64,000 bases of DNA, from the NCBI GenBank assembly GCA_020055645.1, contig CM034546.1, positions 75,826,001 through 75,890,000 of the forward strand. Direction: 5' to 3'. The position numbers were made by a program, and so were the translations under genes. Positions 49,951 to 62,314 of the stretch are shown here, one piece after another (position 1 is the first letter of the stretch; every line of letters starts with the position of its first letter). The stretch comes from Tomocerus qinae (taxonomy: Eukaryota; Arthropoda; Collembola; Entomobryomorpha; Tomoceridae). The notes below the pieces were generated by a model. The model ran no database searches. It was not told where the DNA came from and worked only from the letters and a program-made list of their open reading frames with translations.

Positions 49951-52900
49951 TTATTGCTTAGGTTTTTCTTTTTCTGAGGTTTTTCCGAACGTTTCTCCTC
50001 GTTTCGTATGGGAGCGCATATGAATGTAGAGATAGTTTCTAACAGGAAATTTTTTGTGACAAATCTGACATTCATGAGGCTTGATTCCATCTGAGTGTAC
50101 TCCTTGGTCATGACGTTTTAACATGCCTCGACAGTAGAAAGATTTCTTACATTTTGGACAATGAATAGATTTTTGTCTATTGGAATGAACTCTTTTGATA
50201 TGGGCTTGAAGTGAATAATTAGTGAGAAAAGACTTTCCGCATTCAGCACACAGTTCCGGTTTCTCTCCTTTGTGTCGGAGTAAATGAAGCCGTAGAGCAG
50301 ACCTGATACTAAATCCTCTATTGCACAATGAACAATGATATTTAAACTGTCCCAGGTGTTCCTTAGTATGGGTTTGTAAATACATTGGACTTTCAAACAT
50401 CTTCCCACATATCTGACACTTGTACGGTTCCAGACCCAGTTCTTCGTAATGTTTGCTATGGCGATGATGTTTTAGCATTTGGTTGTTTTTAAAAGTGAAA
50501 CCGCATAAATCACAGATGTAGGGTCTATCACAATCATGCTTCTTAATGTGGTTTTGCAAAGTCCACTTGGATTTGGTTTTGAAGGGACAGAGATGACAAA
50601 CGTGGAATTTATTTAACACCGGGGTATAGAATCTTAATTTAAATTCTTTGGGATGTTCCTTTTCAAAATGTGATTTCAAGTCTCGCCTAGTTACGAATTT
50701 CACATCACAAATGTCACAAGTTTTATTGCTTTTAATCAAAAGCAGTTGAGCATAAAATTCTGGGTGATGCTTTCTATAGTGTTGTCTCAAAGCGCCCGCA
50801 TGAGCATATATAACCTCACATTTTTCACAGGTAACCATTTCCTCCGGTGTGGGAACGATTGATTCAGCTTTTTTTCTGGGGATTTGAAGTTCTCCGCTTT
50901 CATTGAGGTGTTTCTTCTCAAAATGCATTTTGAGCAATCTTCTACTCTTGAAATATGTATCTATGCATGTTGGACATGGAAAAGCAGTCTCGGTGTGTAA
51001 GTTTTCATTGTGCTCCGTAAATTCGTCTTCATTCACCATCTTAGCAAAACATTTTTCGCAAGAAAAGGGAAGTTCCCCGTGTACATTAACAAAATGCTCT
51101 TTTAGAGCTCCGCGTCTTCCGTAAAGAGCGGAACACAATTCACAAACGAATTTTTTCTTCTCACTTGCATCGGTATTAATCTTTGATGAATAAATGCTTT
51201 CGCCATTTTCACAAAAGTCACGACCTTCAAATTACAAATATTATTATCATCAATTTTATAAGACAATGTATTTTAGTATTTTGTCGAAATTATTTTTAAA
51301 TAATTTTAGATTTTTACCTTCATGCTTTGCAATGTGGAATTCCAGATATTTTTTGTTGACTGTTTTAAATTGACAATAAGAGCAAGGAAATACAATGGAT
51401 TGGTCTCTATATTTCGATTTGAAATCTTCTGGATGCTTTTTTTCATAGTGTAACTTTAAAAGTAATTGATTTTTAAATTTTTTTGGGCACACATCACAAA
51501 ATAAAGATTGACCTTTCTTGCTAAACAATTCCGAAACTTTTTCAGGATGGAACTTTCTACAATGAGCTCGTAATGTGCTGACAAGCAACACTTTACCACA
51601 TACTTTGCACGATGTAGAGTTATCATCCGATACTACACGAGGGCTACATCTCATTGGTGGAAGCAATTTGTCCACCTCACTGGGGTGCTCCCTTTGGCAG
51701 TGTTTGCGAAGGGATCCACTTCTAAAATTCCCCCTGAACAGTTTGCCACATTTCGGACATGCGATACTATCATCGCTAACGTAGTGGAGTCTTTCAATGT
51801 GTTTTTTCAGTTCGGCATCATTTAACATTTTTTCACCACACTTCTCGCAAGTGATGGGCAGTTGTCCATGTACAGCGATGAAATGATCTTTCAGTATATA
51901 AATTGATGCGTAGGCTCTATCACACTTTTCACATTTGAAGTTCTTCTCTTTTCTGGCCTTATGACTATTTCTGTTACTGATCCTAGAGCTCCGTTTTTTA
52001 GGAACTTTATCTTCCGATACAGAGGAGCTATCTGTATCTTCGGAATCTAAACCGGAGTAGTCAGCGTCCCCATCTGGTAAAAGTAATAAAAATATATACT
52101 TAATTATTAATTATAGTTTTGTTATAAAATAAGAAATGAATTTGTTAACATAATCAAAGCATTTCAAATGCTGCTTTTATAATATTGTGCAAGATAATAA
52201 GTTACCAAGCACTAAGCACGCATACAGAACTGATCTTCGGGGGGCCTAAGAGTTTCAATAGATATTTTAATTATGTATCGCGTTTTTGGCATTTTTGACG
52301 GAAATGAGTCAAAAATGACCTGAAAATGGCAAATAATCGCTCGGAGCGCGACATTTTTTGCTAAAAAGGGGGAGGCTGCAGCCCATTATATCCATCCCTC
52401 AATAAGTCCTTGTAAGTTACTGTAATCAATAAAATAGTATGTAATCAAAAGATCAAATCTCCTGATCACTGATTTTGCCATCATGATAATTTGCTTATCA
52501 AAGAGTCAAATCAGGACAATCAATACGAATTTATCAGATCGACATAAGTCGGGATCATTATATTATGGTCGCTGTTTTTCAGCATACTTATGACACTATT
52601 CATTAACTATTTCTCCACGATCTAGTATACTAACACAATCCATTTTGATCATTTGCATCAATACTTGAACATTTCATCACAATCCCCAACCATTCAAACT
52701 TTAAAAACCAAAGAACGCTTATTGCATACCAAACCGAATCATCCGAACTAGAAAATCCGAAAGAACAAAAATATCGTTATTGAAGAACCGTTAATTATGC
52801 ATTAACACTCTTCAAAGCCGATTTTCTTGAATTTTCAAATGCCAAATAATATTTATATTGTTCATAATATAGTCTATTGTTTATTTCGTGTTTACTCTTA

Positions 52901-54265
52901 CCATTTTTGTTGCTAATATCATCATTCACTTTGTCTGAACTACTATCCAAATCATCATCTGACCCAGTAAAACTCTTCCGTCGCTTAGGATCTCCTTTTT
53001 GTTTGACTTCTGATGTTGTCAAAACTTCGGATTTAGGAACAAGGTTATCCTTTTCCTGCAAGTTGGTACTGGGAACATCGTCCGAACAGTCGGAAGTAAC
53101 ATTATATCGAGCATCGTCATCATCAAAAATATTGACACAATCGAAGGTTTCTATCTTGATTTCAGTTGTTGAATCTTCCACATCAAGTCGACCTTTAATA
53201 AAAGAATGAATAAAAGTGTTCAAGGTTGTTATGCAGATAGTTTAGGTGATAACGGGATAAGGCTATTCTTCTTGAAATGTTTTTAATTTGACAGTTTGGC
53301 ACCATTCTCCATCTGGGGGACAAGTTATCGACGTTTCCCCATAATTAACATACCAAAACTACAATCAACGGCCACCAAGGTAGCAAGCTATATAATTGAG
53401 GTCAAAGCCAGAAAATTGTTGTCCGATTAAAATAACTCAAGCTAAAAAACTTCCAAGCCAGAGAAACTAATCCTCAAATATAACTTTGAAAAATTGTTAA
53501 AATAAATTAATATTAAATTCATATAATAATAGAAAAGTGTGATGAAAAATAAAATTTATTTATAAAATAGTCATGATTACTTTTTACAATTCTTACCCAG
53601 TTGACTTTTTTTCTGGGTGAAATTTAATCTAATAACTTCTGTCGCTCCCCAACCCAATTCTTGTTCTTCTCCGTTTCTGGGAGTTTCTTGACATTGTTTT
53701 TCCGACACATGCACCGCATTTATCAATTCCACTTGCAGTGATTCAACTTGCTTTGCTAGCAGTATTGTTTGATCCATAACACATTTTACTTTCTCCACCA
53801 AAAACGAACAGGAATCGCACCAGTTTATCCATTCACTGGGATTTCCATATTTCTTCAGAAACTGAAGACAAGTGGCTTGAGATGTTTTGAAGAATTTTTT
53901 CAGTAAAAATATGACAATTAGCTGCCGATTTAATGCTGTATCTCCCTTTAAACCTGAAATGTTAGACCACAAAAGTAAAAGTCAAAAGTATTCATTCAAT
54001 AACTCATTTCTAATTTTATGAATTTTTAGTCAATATCTATCTTGGTATTTATTATTTTTTGTTAAATTAAAATTTAGACATTTGCAGTGAAAATGTTTTA
54101 ATAAAATATAACAATAACATTACATTCTTAGAATAGCAGGTAAAACAATATGAATATATCATTAGCATAAACTTAAGACTGTTAAAACTTACTTGTATTT
54201 TTACTGTTAAAATCAACAGCTGCAATTTGTGTATAACATATTATACACTTTTTGTTCCCCATCAT
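49951..54265 (-). CDS. ZAD-like, 18-finger C2H2 zinc-finger protein
   Basis: Five exons, all junctions phase 1: 54,265-54,193, 53,953-53,597, 53,192-52,902, 52,073-51,318 and 51,224-49,951; 916 residues. The N-terminus MMGNKKCIICYTQ and, after one intron, NWCDSCSFLVEKV give Cys-x2-Cys ... Trp-Cys-x2-Cys, followed by a leucine-heptad helix. This resembles the zinc-finger-associated (ZAD) dimerising module of arthropod finger proteins. Exon 3 is acidic (DDDLDSSSDKVND) with an RRKS basic patch. Exons 4 and 5 carry six and twelve C2H2-type units. Linkers are mostly non-canonical, so not all fingers need bind DNA. It is probably a nuclear regulator. It is head-to-head with the THAP gene at 57,083. 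Confidence 0.9.
52230..52430. repeat. Dispersed poly-G element in intron 3 of the finger gene
   Basis: CGGGGGGCCTAAGAG ... GCTCGGAGCGCGACA ... GGGGGAGGCTGCAGCCC ... CCTCAATAAGTCCTTGTA. It resembles 14,190-14,410 (poly-G core, GCGCGA motif, CCTCAATA ending). Confidence 0.55.
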
Positions 54266-54836
54266 CAATTTCACTTTAAAATGAATATTAGTTACTTATG
54301 ACTTATAGTGATAGTTTTACGAAAATTAAATACTTTTAAAAATGTGAACAAGCAAGGTTCAATTGTTTTAAAATATTGGAAAATGATCAAAATTAAATAG
54401 AGTTTTGGGATTCGCGCACTTTAAAGATCTAAAACTCAAAATGTTTTGGTAAGCAATTGGAAATTGAGGCAGTTGTTTTGTTTCAGTCAATGTAGATTAA
54501 TTAATTTAACATTATTAATTTGTTATTTATTTAAAATTGTAAATTTCAAATTTTAACGGCCTGAAATAAATACACTAAAAATATCAGAAAATATTTTTTG
54601 TTTTATGACATTCGCGGGTATGTAGTGTCTTCGGTGCGCTATTTAAAGTACTTAAACATTCTTCGAATAAAAATAAAATCAAAATTCAAGTGCCAAAAAG
54701 TTCAAATCATACAAGATGAATTGTGTTTTGAATTGTATTTAATGGTTTCCCTCTCTCCTTGATATTTACAGAACTAAAAATTTCAAATTCAATTTTTGAA
54801 ACTAAAATTATCTTATCTATCGGCATAATCACAACA
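54266..54836. promoter_or_regulatory. Shared upstream region of two divergent finger genes
   Basis: This lies between the minus gene start (54,265) and the transposon. Together with 56,970-57,082 it makes about 690 bp between two head-to-head genes, so it likely holds both promoters. I see no clear TATA box or other motif. Confidence 0.4.
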
Positions 54837-54859
54837 CAACACTATAGGGTCAGGGTAGG

Positions 54860-55075
54860 TACACGAAACCCGAAAGGTATATACCCGAACCCGAAAGCGT
54901 GTATACCCGAAACCCGAAAGGGTGTATACCCGAACCCGAAAGCGTATATACCCGAACCCGAAAATGTATATACCCGAACCCGAAAGGGTATATACCCGAA
55001 CCCGAAAGGGTATATACCCGAACCCGAAAGGGTATATACCCGAACCCGAAAGCGTAAATACCCAAACCCGAATGA
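54860..55075 (+). repeat. Foldback left-arm tandem repeat (about 20-bp units)
   Basis: Units of TATACCCGAACCCGAAAGGG with small changes repeat about nine times. The matching array in the right arm (56,765-56,945, inverted) has fewer units, so the arms have changed length independently. Long ORFs here are artefacts. Confidence 0.85.
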
Positions 55076-55264
55076 CTTATTTCCGGAATTTTTTTCCCCC
55101 AAAACACCCGAAACCTGAAAGTTCCCCAGGAAACACTAGTATGTAGTCGAAGTGTGTTGTTATTAAAATCGACTACCCCATTTAGTGGTACTTTGTCCTA
55201 ATTAATCAATATTACACTTAATTTAACCAACGGTGTTATAACTTGTCCAAATAAGCAGTATATA

Positions 55265-56109
55265 CCGTATTAATCGATATAATCCCCCGCATCGAAATAG
55301 TTACCCGGTAGGGGAACTATATCGATTTTCCCTGTAAATGTCAGCCTTTGAAACTATAATTTCCCGTTTCGAAATAATTCCCCGGTCAAAATTTAGGGAA
55401 TTTGGTACGTGTGTACTAAAACACATGTATTTACAGTTTAAGTACAGGTGTACTAACAGTAAGTACAAGTGTACTAAAAGAGAAAGGAAGCAAGAACATT
55501 GGTATTGAAAGGTAGAATAGTTGCAGTCCACAGTAAATCTGAAATGTCAGAAGAATGGGTGAAAACACCTGGATGCATTGAATTAACCAAAGGAGGAAAC
55601 CCTAAGCCACCCCCATTGCTTATTGTCTGCAATTGGATCATCGAAGCCTGGGATAACATTCCTAAAGATGTAATAAAAAAATTCGTTTTATTCTTGCGGA
55701 ATTCTTAATGCCGTGGATGGAAGTGAGGATCATTTGATCACCGCCTTAAACCAGGCAAAGATTGCAGTGAAGGACTGGAAAGGTTAAAGCAGTGCAATCA
55801 ATTTTCACAAATGGAACAGCCATTGATTAACGAGGATGACATTTTGCTGCCCTCGGACGATGATGATATGGATGTACCTATCACGGAACCTATGGAAGCA
55901 TTACTGTCCTCTGACGAAGAAAATTAATTACATTTTAATAAAACTTTAAATTTTTTTTAAATAATGCATTGATAATCTAATAAATCTTGACTTTAAAACT
56001 ATAATTCCCCGTTCCGAAATAATTCCCCATCCGGGGAATTATTTCGATTTTTCTTGCACAAAAGATGGCCATGAAACTATAATTCCCCTGAGGTATTAAT
56101 TCGATTCGA
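55265..56109 (+). mobile_element. pogo-type element remnant nested in the Foldback arm, 845 bp
   Basis: The left end CCGTATTAATCGATATAATC matches the 10,534 MITE; the right end is diverged (ATTAATTCGATTCGA). TA flanks both sides (55,263-55,264 and 56,110-56,111). The Foldback right arm shows the uninterrupted sequence (TACTGCTTATTT/GACTATATACTG region), proving insertion. It carries the end of a pogo/Tigger transposase gene. Confidence 0.82.
55499..55927 (+). pseudogene. pogo/Tigger-type transposase C-terminal fragment
   Basis: The frame reads EWVKTPGCIELTKGGNPKPP, then CNWIIEAWDNIPKDVIKK. This is the C-terminal block of pogo/Tigger DDE transposases, where W..aW..i..e.i.kSF..CGI is typical. 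The continuation (ISNAVDGSEDHLI, then KPGKDCSEGLERLKQCNQF and an acidic end DILLPSDDDDMDV) needs two or more frame changes near 55,690 and 55,745. The catalytic DDE core is missing altogether. It is a deletion derivative and a pseudogene. Confidence 0.72.
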
Positions 56110-56224
56110 TAGTCAAAACAAGCCGTAATTAATAGAAATCTGCATTGTTTAGTCAATACAAGTATTATTCAATCAAAATAATTCATTTGTGTGAAACAAA
56201 TGTTAATTAGGGTAAACATACTTC

Positions 56225-56465
56225 AATTATTAAAAGTTAGCTTCAAATAATGATATTTATCTTTGAATAATGTTATTCATCTTTGAATAATGTTCTTTGA
56301 ATAACATTTTTCAAATATGAATATCATTATTCAAAGATGAATAACATTTTTCAAAGATGAATAACATTTTTCAAAGATGAATATCATTATTCAAAGATGA
56401 ATAACATTTTTCAAAGATGAATATCATTATTCAAAGATGAATATCATTATTTGAAGATAACTTTT
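56225..56465. repeat. Foldback centre, TTCAAAGATGAATAnCATT tandem repeat
   Basis: Units of TTTTTCAAAGATGAATAACA and ATTATTCAAAGATGAATATC alternate. A short inverse start (ATCTTTGAATAATG) lies at 56,255-56,290. This marks the turn-around point where the two arms meet, with the loop array expanded on the right. Confidence 0.75.
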
Positions 56466-57082
56466 AATAATTGCAGTATGTTTACCCTAATTAACATTTG
56501 TTTCAAACAAATGAATTATTTTGATTGAAAAATACTTGTATTGACTATACAATGCAGATTTCTATTAATTACGGCTTGTTTTGACTATATACTGCTTATT
56601 TGGACAAGTTATAACACCGTTGGTTTAATTAAGTGTAATATTGATTAATTAGGACAAAGTAACACTAAATGGGGTAGTCGATTTTAATAACAACACACTT
56701 CGACTACATACTAGTGTTGCCTGGGGAACTTTCAGGTTTCGGGTGTTTTGGGGGAAAAAAATTCCGGAAATAAGTCATTCGGGTTCGGGTATTTACGCTT
56801 TCGGGTTCGGGTATATACCCTTTCGGGTTCGTGTATATACATTTTCGGGTTCGGGTATATACGCTTTCGGGTTCGGGTATATACCCTTTCGGGTTTCGGG
56901 TATGCACGCTTTCGGGTTCGGGTATATATCTTTCGGGTTTCGTGTACCTACCCTGACCCCAACACTATAGGCACTGTTGACTGTTGACTGTCAAACTGTA
57001 CTAATCAGCTGACAGCCGACAGCCGAGAGAAGAGGATACCATTGGAAGACAATACCAGAAGAATCCTCGGAATTTAAGAAAA

Positions 57083-59182
57083 ATGGTTAGTAACGAACGG
57101 TGTAAACTAAAAAACTGCAGAAACACTAGAAGTAATCCTTCTAACTCATTTTACACGTTTCCTAAAGACGAAATCAGAAGACGGAAATGGTTAGAAATTT
57201 TAAATCTTGATGAAAACGACGTTACCCGAAATACTAGAATTTGTCAAGACCATTTTAATTCCGGCCAGTTTGCTACGAAACCCGGGTCAAGATTAAAGAA
57301 AACAGCTCTTCCCAAACCATGGCCACCCATTAGTTGTAAATTAGACCAATCTGTCAACCTTCTTGTGCCTTCTTCTAATTCAACAACTACTGTATTTAAC
57401 TTGCCAACTTTCACATTAATTGTACCCACCACAGTCCGAAAATTCGGAAATAAACAGTGCTTTATATGCAACAATTTTCAGCCTTGCGAAACTACAGGTA
57501 AGAATTTTGTTAATGTCAGTATTGGATGGATGTCAGTATTCAAGTATAGCCAGTGGTCCCTATTTGGAGATCCAAGTATCTATGATCTACATGGATATGT
57601 AAATTCCTAGATTATTTATGCTGTAATTGAGAATAATTTTTAATAATTCAATTTTAATAATAGATAGAAAACATGAGCTCAGAAAGAATGAGAAAACATT
57701 TGCGTTTCTTTTGAAAACCTGTTTGGACATCCCGAACGATTTATACTCCCAGCTGTGGCAAGAAGGAGACCCGTTTGAAAGAATATATTGGTGCAACGGT
57801 TGTTCAATATTTGTTGACGAAGCCATGAAAATTAAAGAACAAATGAAAACTTTGCAAAAACAGTTTGAAAATTTGAGACATGTTTTGAAAAAGTTGATTA
57901 CTCAGTCAGCTGGAATACCACAACATAGAGAGTCTTCAAACCAATCATCAGCTGAAGGCATTAGATCTTACGTCTCTAGAAGTAAGTGTTTTATGTTATA
58001 ATTAAAACTAAAGATTTATACCTACCATTGCACTACACATTCCTACATAACCAAGTACATAATTAATCATGTTATACTGTCCCATTTATGAAGCAATGAA
58101 TTTTTTAATCAAATGCATTTATATTCGAAGTAATATAGTTAGCAACTAGATTTAGATAGTAAAAGTAAAATAATAGCAAGAACGTAAAGGGAGCTTTAAA
58201 TCCCTGAATCTGGTAATCCGCGGCCGCGAACAGAATTTTGGTATTTTTACATGACATAAAATCATTGTGGTAATGAGATACTTCTTTCCCCCGCCCCATG
58301 GCCCAGAGTTGGAAACACCGTTAAAAAGGCCTTTGGTCAATGAATCATCATATAGTTTTAACTACATTTACATAATATACTTGTAAATTGTAATGTTCTA
58401 AAATTAATTTTTGAATAGTGAACCACCAACGTACAGAAAAAGGACCAACAGTACACGAAGAAGCAACTTCAAAAAGCAAAAGAATATCCCCCTGTGGGTC
58501 ACCGTTATTTATCCATGGCAACTTAAATGACTCAAGCACTTTAGAAGACGAACAGGAGTCAGTCGTCGTACCTAAAATCGAGTATTCAGAAGAACTAGAA
58601 GATCCACTGAGGTTTGACGATGTTGGTGTATCTAATCAATCAATTCCAACCCCAGAGGTCTATTCTGAGTCAAGTAGAAGCAACACCAACACCCAAATTG
58701 AAATTGAAATTGCAATCAAGGAAGAATTAGAAGATAAATTAAATGACTATGATGATTTCTCCGATCAGCAAAGTATAAATTCTTTTTCGGAGGCAAAGTG
58801 TAATAACTCCCTAAACGAAGATCCGATAAAGGAAGAATTGGAAGATCCACTAAATTGTGATGATGATGATTTATCTAATCAAATAAACCACGAAAGTTTT
58901 CCTGATGCAAAGGGCAACAACTGTGGAGTCCAAAATACTATCAAAGTGGTTTATAAACATGGTACCTCCGAGAAAAAACAGTTTTCCTGTACACGTTGTG
59001 AAAAGAAGTTCTCAAAAAGCGAATTCTTCAATCGCCATATGGAATGTCACAGAAAAAAAAGGACTTATTCATGCTATATTTGTGGCAAAAGTTTTTATTT
59101 ATTATCTTCACTCCACTCCCATAAAAGTACTCATGCGCGCGTATACTCAGACTCACACTTAGGTATAGTTAAAACGCTCTAG
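57083..59182 (+). CDS. THAP-domain, ZAD-like, two-finger C2H2 protein
   Basis: Exons 57,083-57,497, 57,664-57,981 and 58,419-59,182, all junctions phase 1, 498 residues. Residues 1-80 are a THAP domain: C7 and C12 (RCKLKNC), FYTFPKDEIRRRKWL and ICQDHF (the C-x2-H pair). A C-x2-C (CFICNNF) then WCNGCSIFVDEA, split by intron 1 and followed by a coiled-coil-like helix, matches the ZAD-like module of the two neighbouring finger genes. An acidic region with repeated EELEDPL/EELEDKL follows. Two C2H2 fingers (CTRC, CYIC) end the protein. THAP and C2H2 domains both bind DNA, so this is probably a chromatin or transcription regulator. It ends 150 bp from its convergent neighbour. Confidence 0.88.
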
Positions 59183-59331
59183 CTATGTACTTTTATGAAC
59201 AATAAAATGAACTCAGTGTTCAATTATTAACATAATATGTTGTCAACAAAAAGCCGTTCACGTTCTTAACTTAAATTAACAAATAATAAAAACTATAAAC
59301 CCTATAAATAAATACCAAACAACATAAAAAA

Positions 59332-61868
59332 TTAGGTTAACACTTCGGGCTTTTCGATTGCCATTTCCATTGTACACTCAACCGTTTCAAGCTCAAGCTC
59401 AACTGTATCTATTAGAAATCCATCAATTTTAACAGTATTCTTAGTGTTGTCAACATCAGAATGGGTACCAGCAGCATGAGTAATTTCGTGTTTTTGCAAT
59501 CCGTGCTTTTGGCGAAATTCTTTTCCACACACTAGGCAAGGGTAAGGTTTGCCTTCGGAATGACATTTTTTGTGCTTGTTCAAAGTACTGGCGCAGATAA
59601 ATCTTTTATCACAGACATCACACGAGAAGGGTTGTTCGCCTGTGTGAATGCGTTCATGGATGCGTAAGTGGGATAAAAGTGTGAAATCTTTGTTGCATTG
59701 GGAACAAGGGTATGGCTTTTCCCCTGTATGAGTTCGTGTGTGCTTTAAATAGTCATTTCTATGATTAAAGGGTTTTCCACAGAAATCGCATCTATATCTC
59801 TTCCCATCGGCATTAGGCCAATTCTTTATGTCCACGATGTTGCTATTCTTCTTCTCACGTGGTTTCTTGACTTTTCCTGAATGCATTGCTCTGGTGTGCA
59901 AAGTCAAAGTGTGAGAAGCCCTGAAACTTTTTCCACAAAGTGGGCAGAGATAAGGTTTTTCGCCGGTATGCAACATTTCATGTTTCTTCATTTCTGCTTT
60001 ACGAGAAAATGCTTTGCTACAAAACGAGCATTCGTATGGCTTTTCCCCCGAGTGGACTTTAAGGTGCTGCGACAAAGTCTTGGGATGGGCAAATGATTTG
60101 GGGCATTGTGGACACTGGTGGGGCCTTTCCCCCGTGTGGGTTCTTACATGGTACGTAAACTCCTTTTTATCTTTAAAAGGCTTCGAGCAGTATTCGCAAA
60201 CGTAGTCCTTTTCTTTCTCGTGCCTTTTTAAATGTCCATTAAGTATGCCCAAGGTTGCGAAGTTCTTCCCACATTGTGAACACAGGAAAGTTTCTCCAGT
60301 GTGGAACCGTTCTTCGTGCTTTTTCAAAGCGTCAGCACGGAAAAATCCTTTATTACATTGTTGGCAAAAGTAATTTTTAATTCCTTCGTGCCGCTTTTCA
60401 TGCTTGATACACTCTGCCTTCCGGGAAAATCCCTTGTCACAAAATGTGCATATAAATGGTTTTTCCCCAGTGTGCACTACATTGTGTTGTCTCAACGTTT
60501 GTGAATCTACAAACTTTTTCGGGCACAGTGGACATTGAAACGGCCGTTCTCCAGTGTGTCTTCTCTCATGCTTTCGCCGATCGCAGTTGAACCGGAATCC
60601 TTTTTTGCAGAATCGACATTTATATTTATACTCGCCTTTACCATTCACATCCGACTGCTGAGGAGACTTTTTAATTTTCTTTTTGGAAGTTTTGGATTTT
60701 TCTTGTGCATCTTCTATATCTGACCCAGGCTCATAGTCGTCATCCTCCAAGTTATCTGAAAATTCGTCAGAATTTTCAGCGTCGGACTCGACCTCGACTC
60801 TTTTAACTATATAAAGGGAAAAAATTTTGCTATTTGTTTGACAATTTTGATGAAACCATTATAATGTGATTACTATGAAAAGATAGTACCTTCTTTTTTA
60901 ACCTTCTTGACATTCCTTCCTTTGCGACCTTTTACTTTATTATCAAAAGTGGCAAGAGATTCTATTTTCTTTTTGCTGAGTTTAGAATTTCTTGAAGATT
61001 GTCGCCTTGATGAATTTGGTATGTTTTCAGAAACACGTTTTAGGGAATTGTCTTCAATTGGAACAAAGTCATCTGAATAATCAGACATGTTATTCATTGG
61101 TGACATTGGGTTGTCCATCTCGGAATCATTTGCTTCTCCACCAGAGTCAGAATTAACCTCTTGCTTCACTTGTACATCCAAAGTTAGAAAATTGTCCCCT
61201 TCTATAATGATTATTACATTATTTATTATGATTTTTAAACTACACGTACACAACATTTGACTACAGCTTGAAATCACTAAATGATGCTTACTTTGCATAA
61301 TGTAAGATCGAAGAATTTCGGTTGGTCGGCTTTGAATTTCGCCATCAATCCCACGAGAAGATTCGTCTATAGATTCAGATTCAACTATTGTTTTCTTTAA
61401 TTCTGATTGTAGCTTCTCAAACCTCTTTTCCAAAAGTTTGATTTGATAAAACACATTTTCTGCCTCCTTGACCAAAACTGAACAAGATTCACACCAATGA
61501 ATCCATGAACATGGATCTCCATAGTTTTCTAGAAGCTTACAGCACTTTTCTTGTGGAATTGAAAGGAACTTTCTCAATAAAAGTATTACGGGGAGTTGAC
61601 TCTTTATAAACACATTTTCTTCTGCTTCTGAAAATATTGTGATAATCCCAATGACAATTAATTAGGACAGGAAGTAAAAAATTAAGCGCTAACTTTAACG
61701 AACCCATTAAATATAAGGATTGTAATAAATAAACATTAACTTGCCATAATTATTGCCTGTTCCGTTTGTTTCCTTTTCAGTATCAATTTCTGGCCACGAA
61801 GCCTTGTAACATATGAAACATTTTCTGCAATATACCATTTCTAGTTGTAAATCCATTGTTTGGTCCAT
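59332..61868 (-). CDS. ZAD-like, 13-finger C2H2 zinc-finger protein
   Basis: Four exons, phase 1: 61,868-61,745, 61,627-61,292, 61,201-60,890 and 60,806-59,332; 748 residues. Intron 1 seems to use a GC donor (G|GCAAGT), the only choice that keeps phase. The N-terminus CFICYKASWPEID and, after intron 1, IHWCESCSVLVKEA give the ZAD-like Cys pattern, then a coiled coil. Acidic and basic linkers (GRKGRNVKKVKKE) follow. Thirteen C2H2 fingers fill the last exon, many with canonical TGEKP/TGERP linkers, so strong sequence-specific DNA binding is likely. The stop is 150 bp from the end of the THAP gene, tail to tail. It appears intact. Confidence 0.9.
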
Positions 61869-62314
61869 CTCTAAAACATTAAAAAATATTTTTTAATAAA
61901 GTTAGAAATTAATGAATGAAGGTCAAGGTTAAATTTTTATGGAAATCCAAATATCCAAATATTGAATTTCAAGCAATTTTTTTCCATTTTGATGAATCAG
62001 TACAGATTTTTTTAAAAAAATGTAAATTACCAATGACTAATACAGGTGTTTATATTTTTGATAGTTGCATTGGAATTTTAAAAATATTAAAAATCCACCA
62101 CATTCAAAACAAAAGCAAATTGAAATGAAATAAACAGAGCTTCAGATTTATTTTGCTAAAGCGAAGCAGCTAAAAACAATAAATTCAAATCTTCGCACGT
62201 TCCCTTATGTACATTTCGCATTGCATTCTCACCAAGCCCTAATCCGCGAAAGAGAAAAACTCTTAAGGAGAAGCTGTACCTGTACTCTGTAGTCTGTTCT
62301 GTACCAAAGTACCA
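61869..62314. other. Upstream of the 13-finger gene
   Basis: A TTTTAG stands just before the start codon on the minus strand (61,871-61,876 reversed), so a 5' UTR intron is possible. No other feature is seen. Confidence 0.35.

Larger units (their letters stand above)
54847..56959. mobile_element. Foldback (FB/MULE-like) transposon with repeat-built arms, 2113 bp
   Basis: Ends GGGTCAGGGTAGGTACACGA and exact inverse. A 10-bp duplication CAACACTATA lies on both sides (54,837-54,846 and 56,960-56,969). The arms start with tandem ACCCGAA-rich units (54,860-55,075; inverse 56,765-56,945), then unique arm sequence (about 55,080-55,264; inverse about 56,575-56,755), and meet at a central AT-rich repeat. 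Long inverted repeats made of tandem units and a 9-10 bp duplication are the marks of Foldback elements, grouped with Mutator-like transposons. The left arm is interrupted by a pogo-type element. No Mutator transposase is present. Confidence 0.88.

Noticed and set aside
54759..55146. Several ORFs over 70 codons in the Foldback arms (also 56,704-56,987)
   Set aside because: They read through a GTATATACCCGAACCCGAAA-type tandem repeat on both strands in several frames; the repeat period, not coding, keeps them open.
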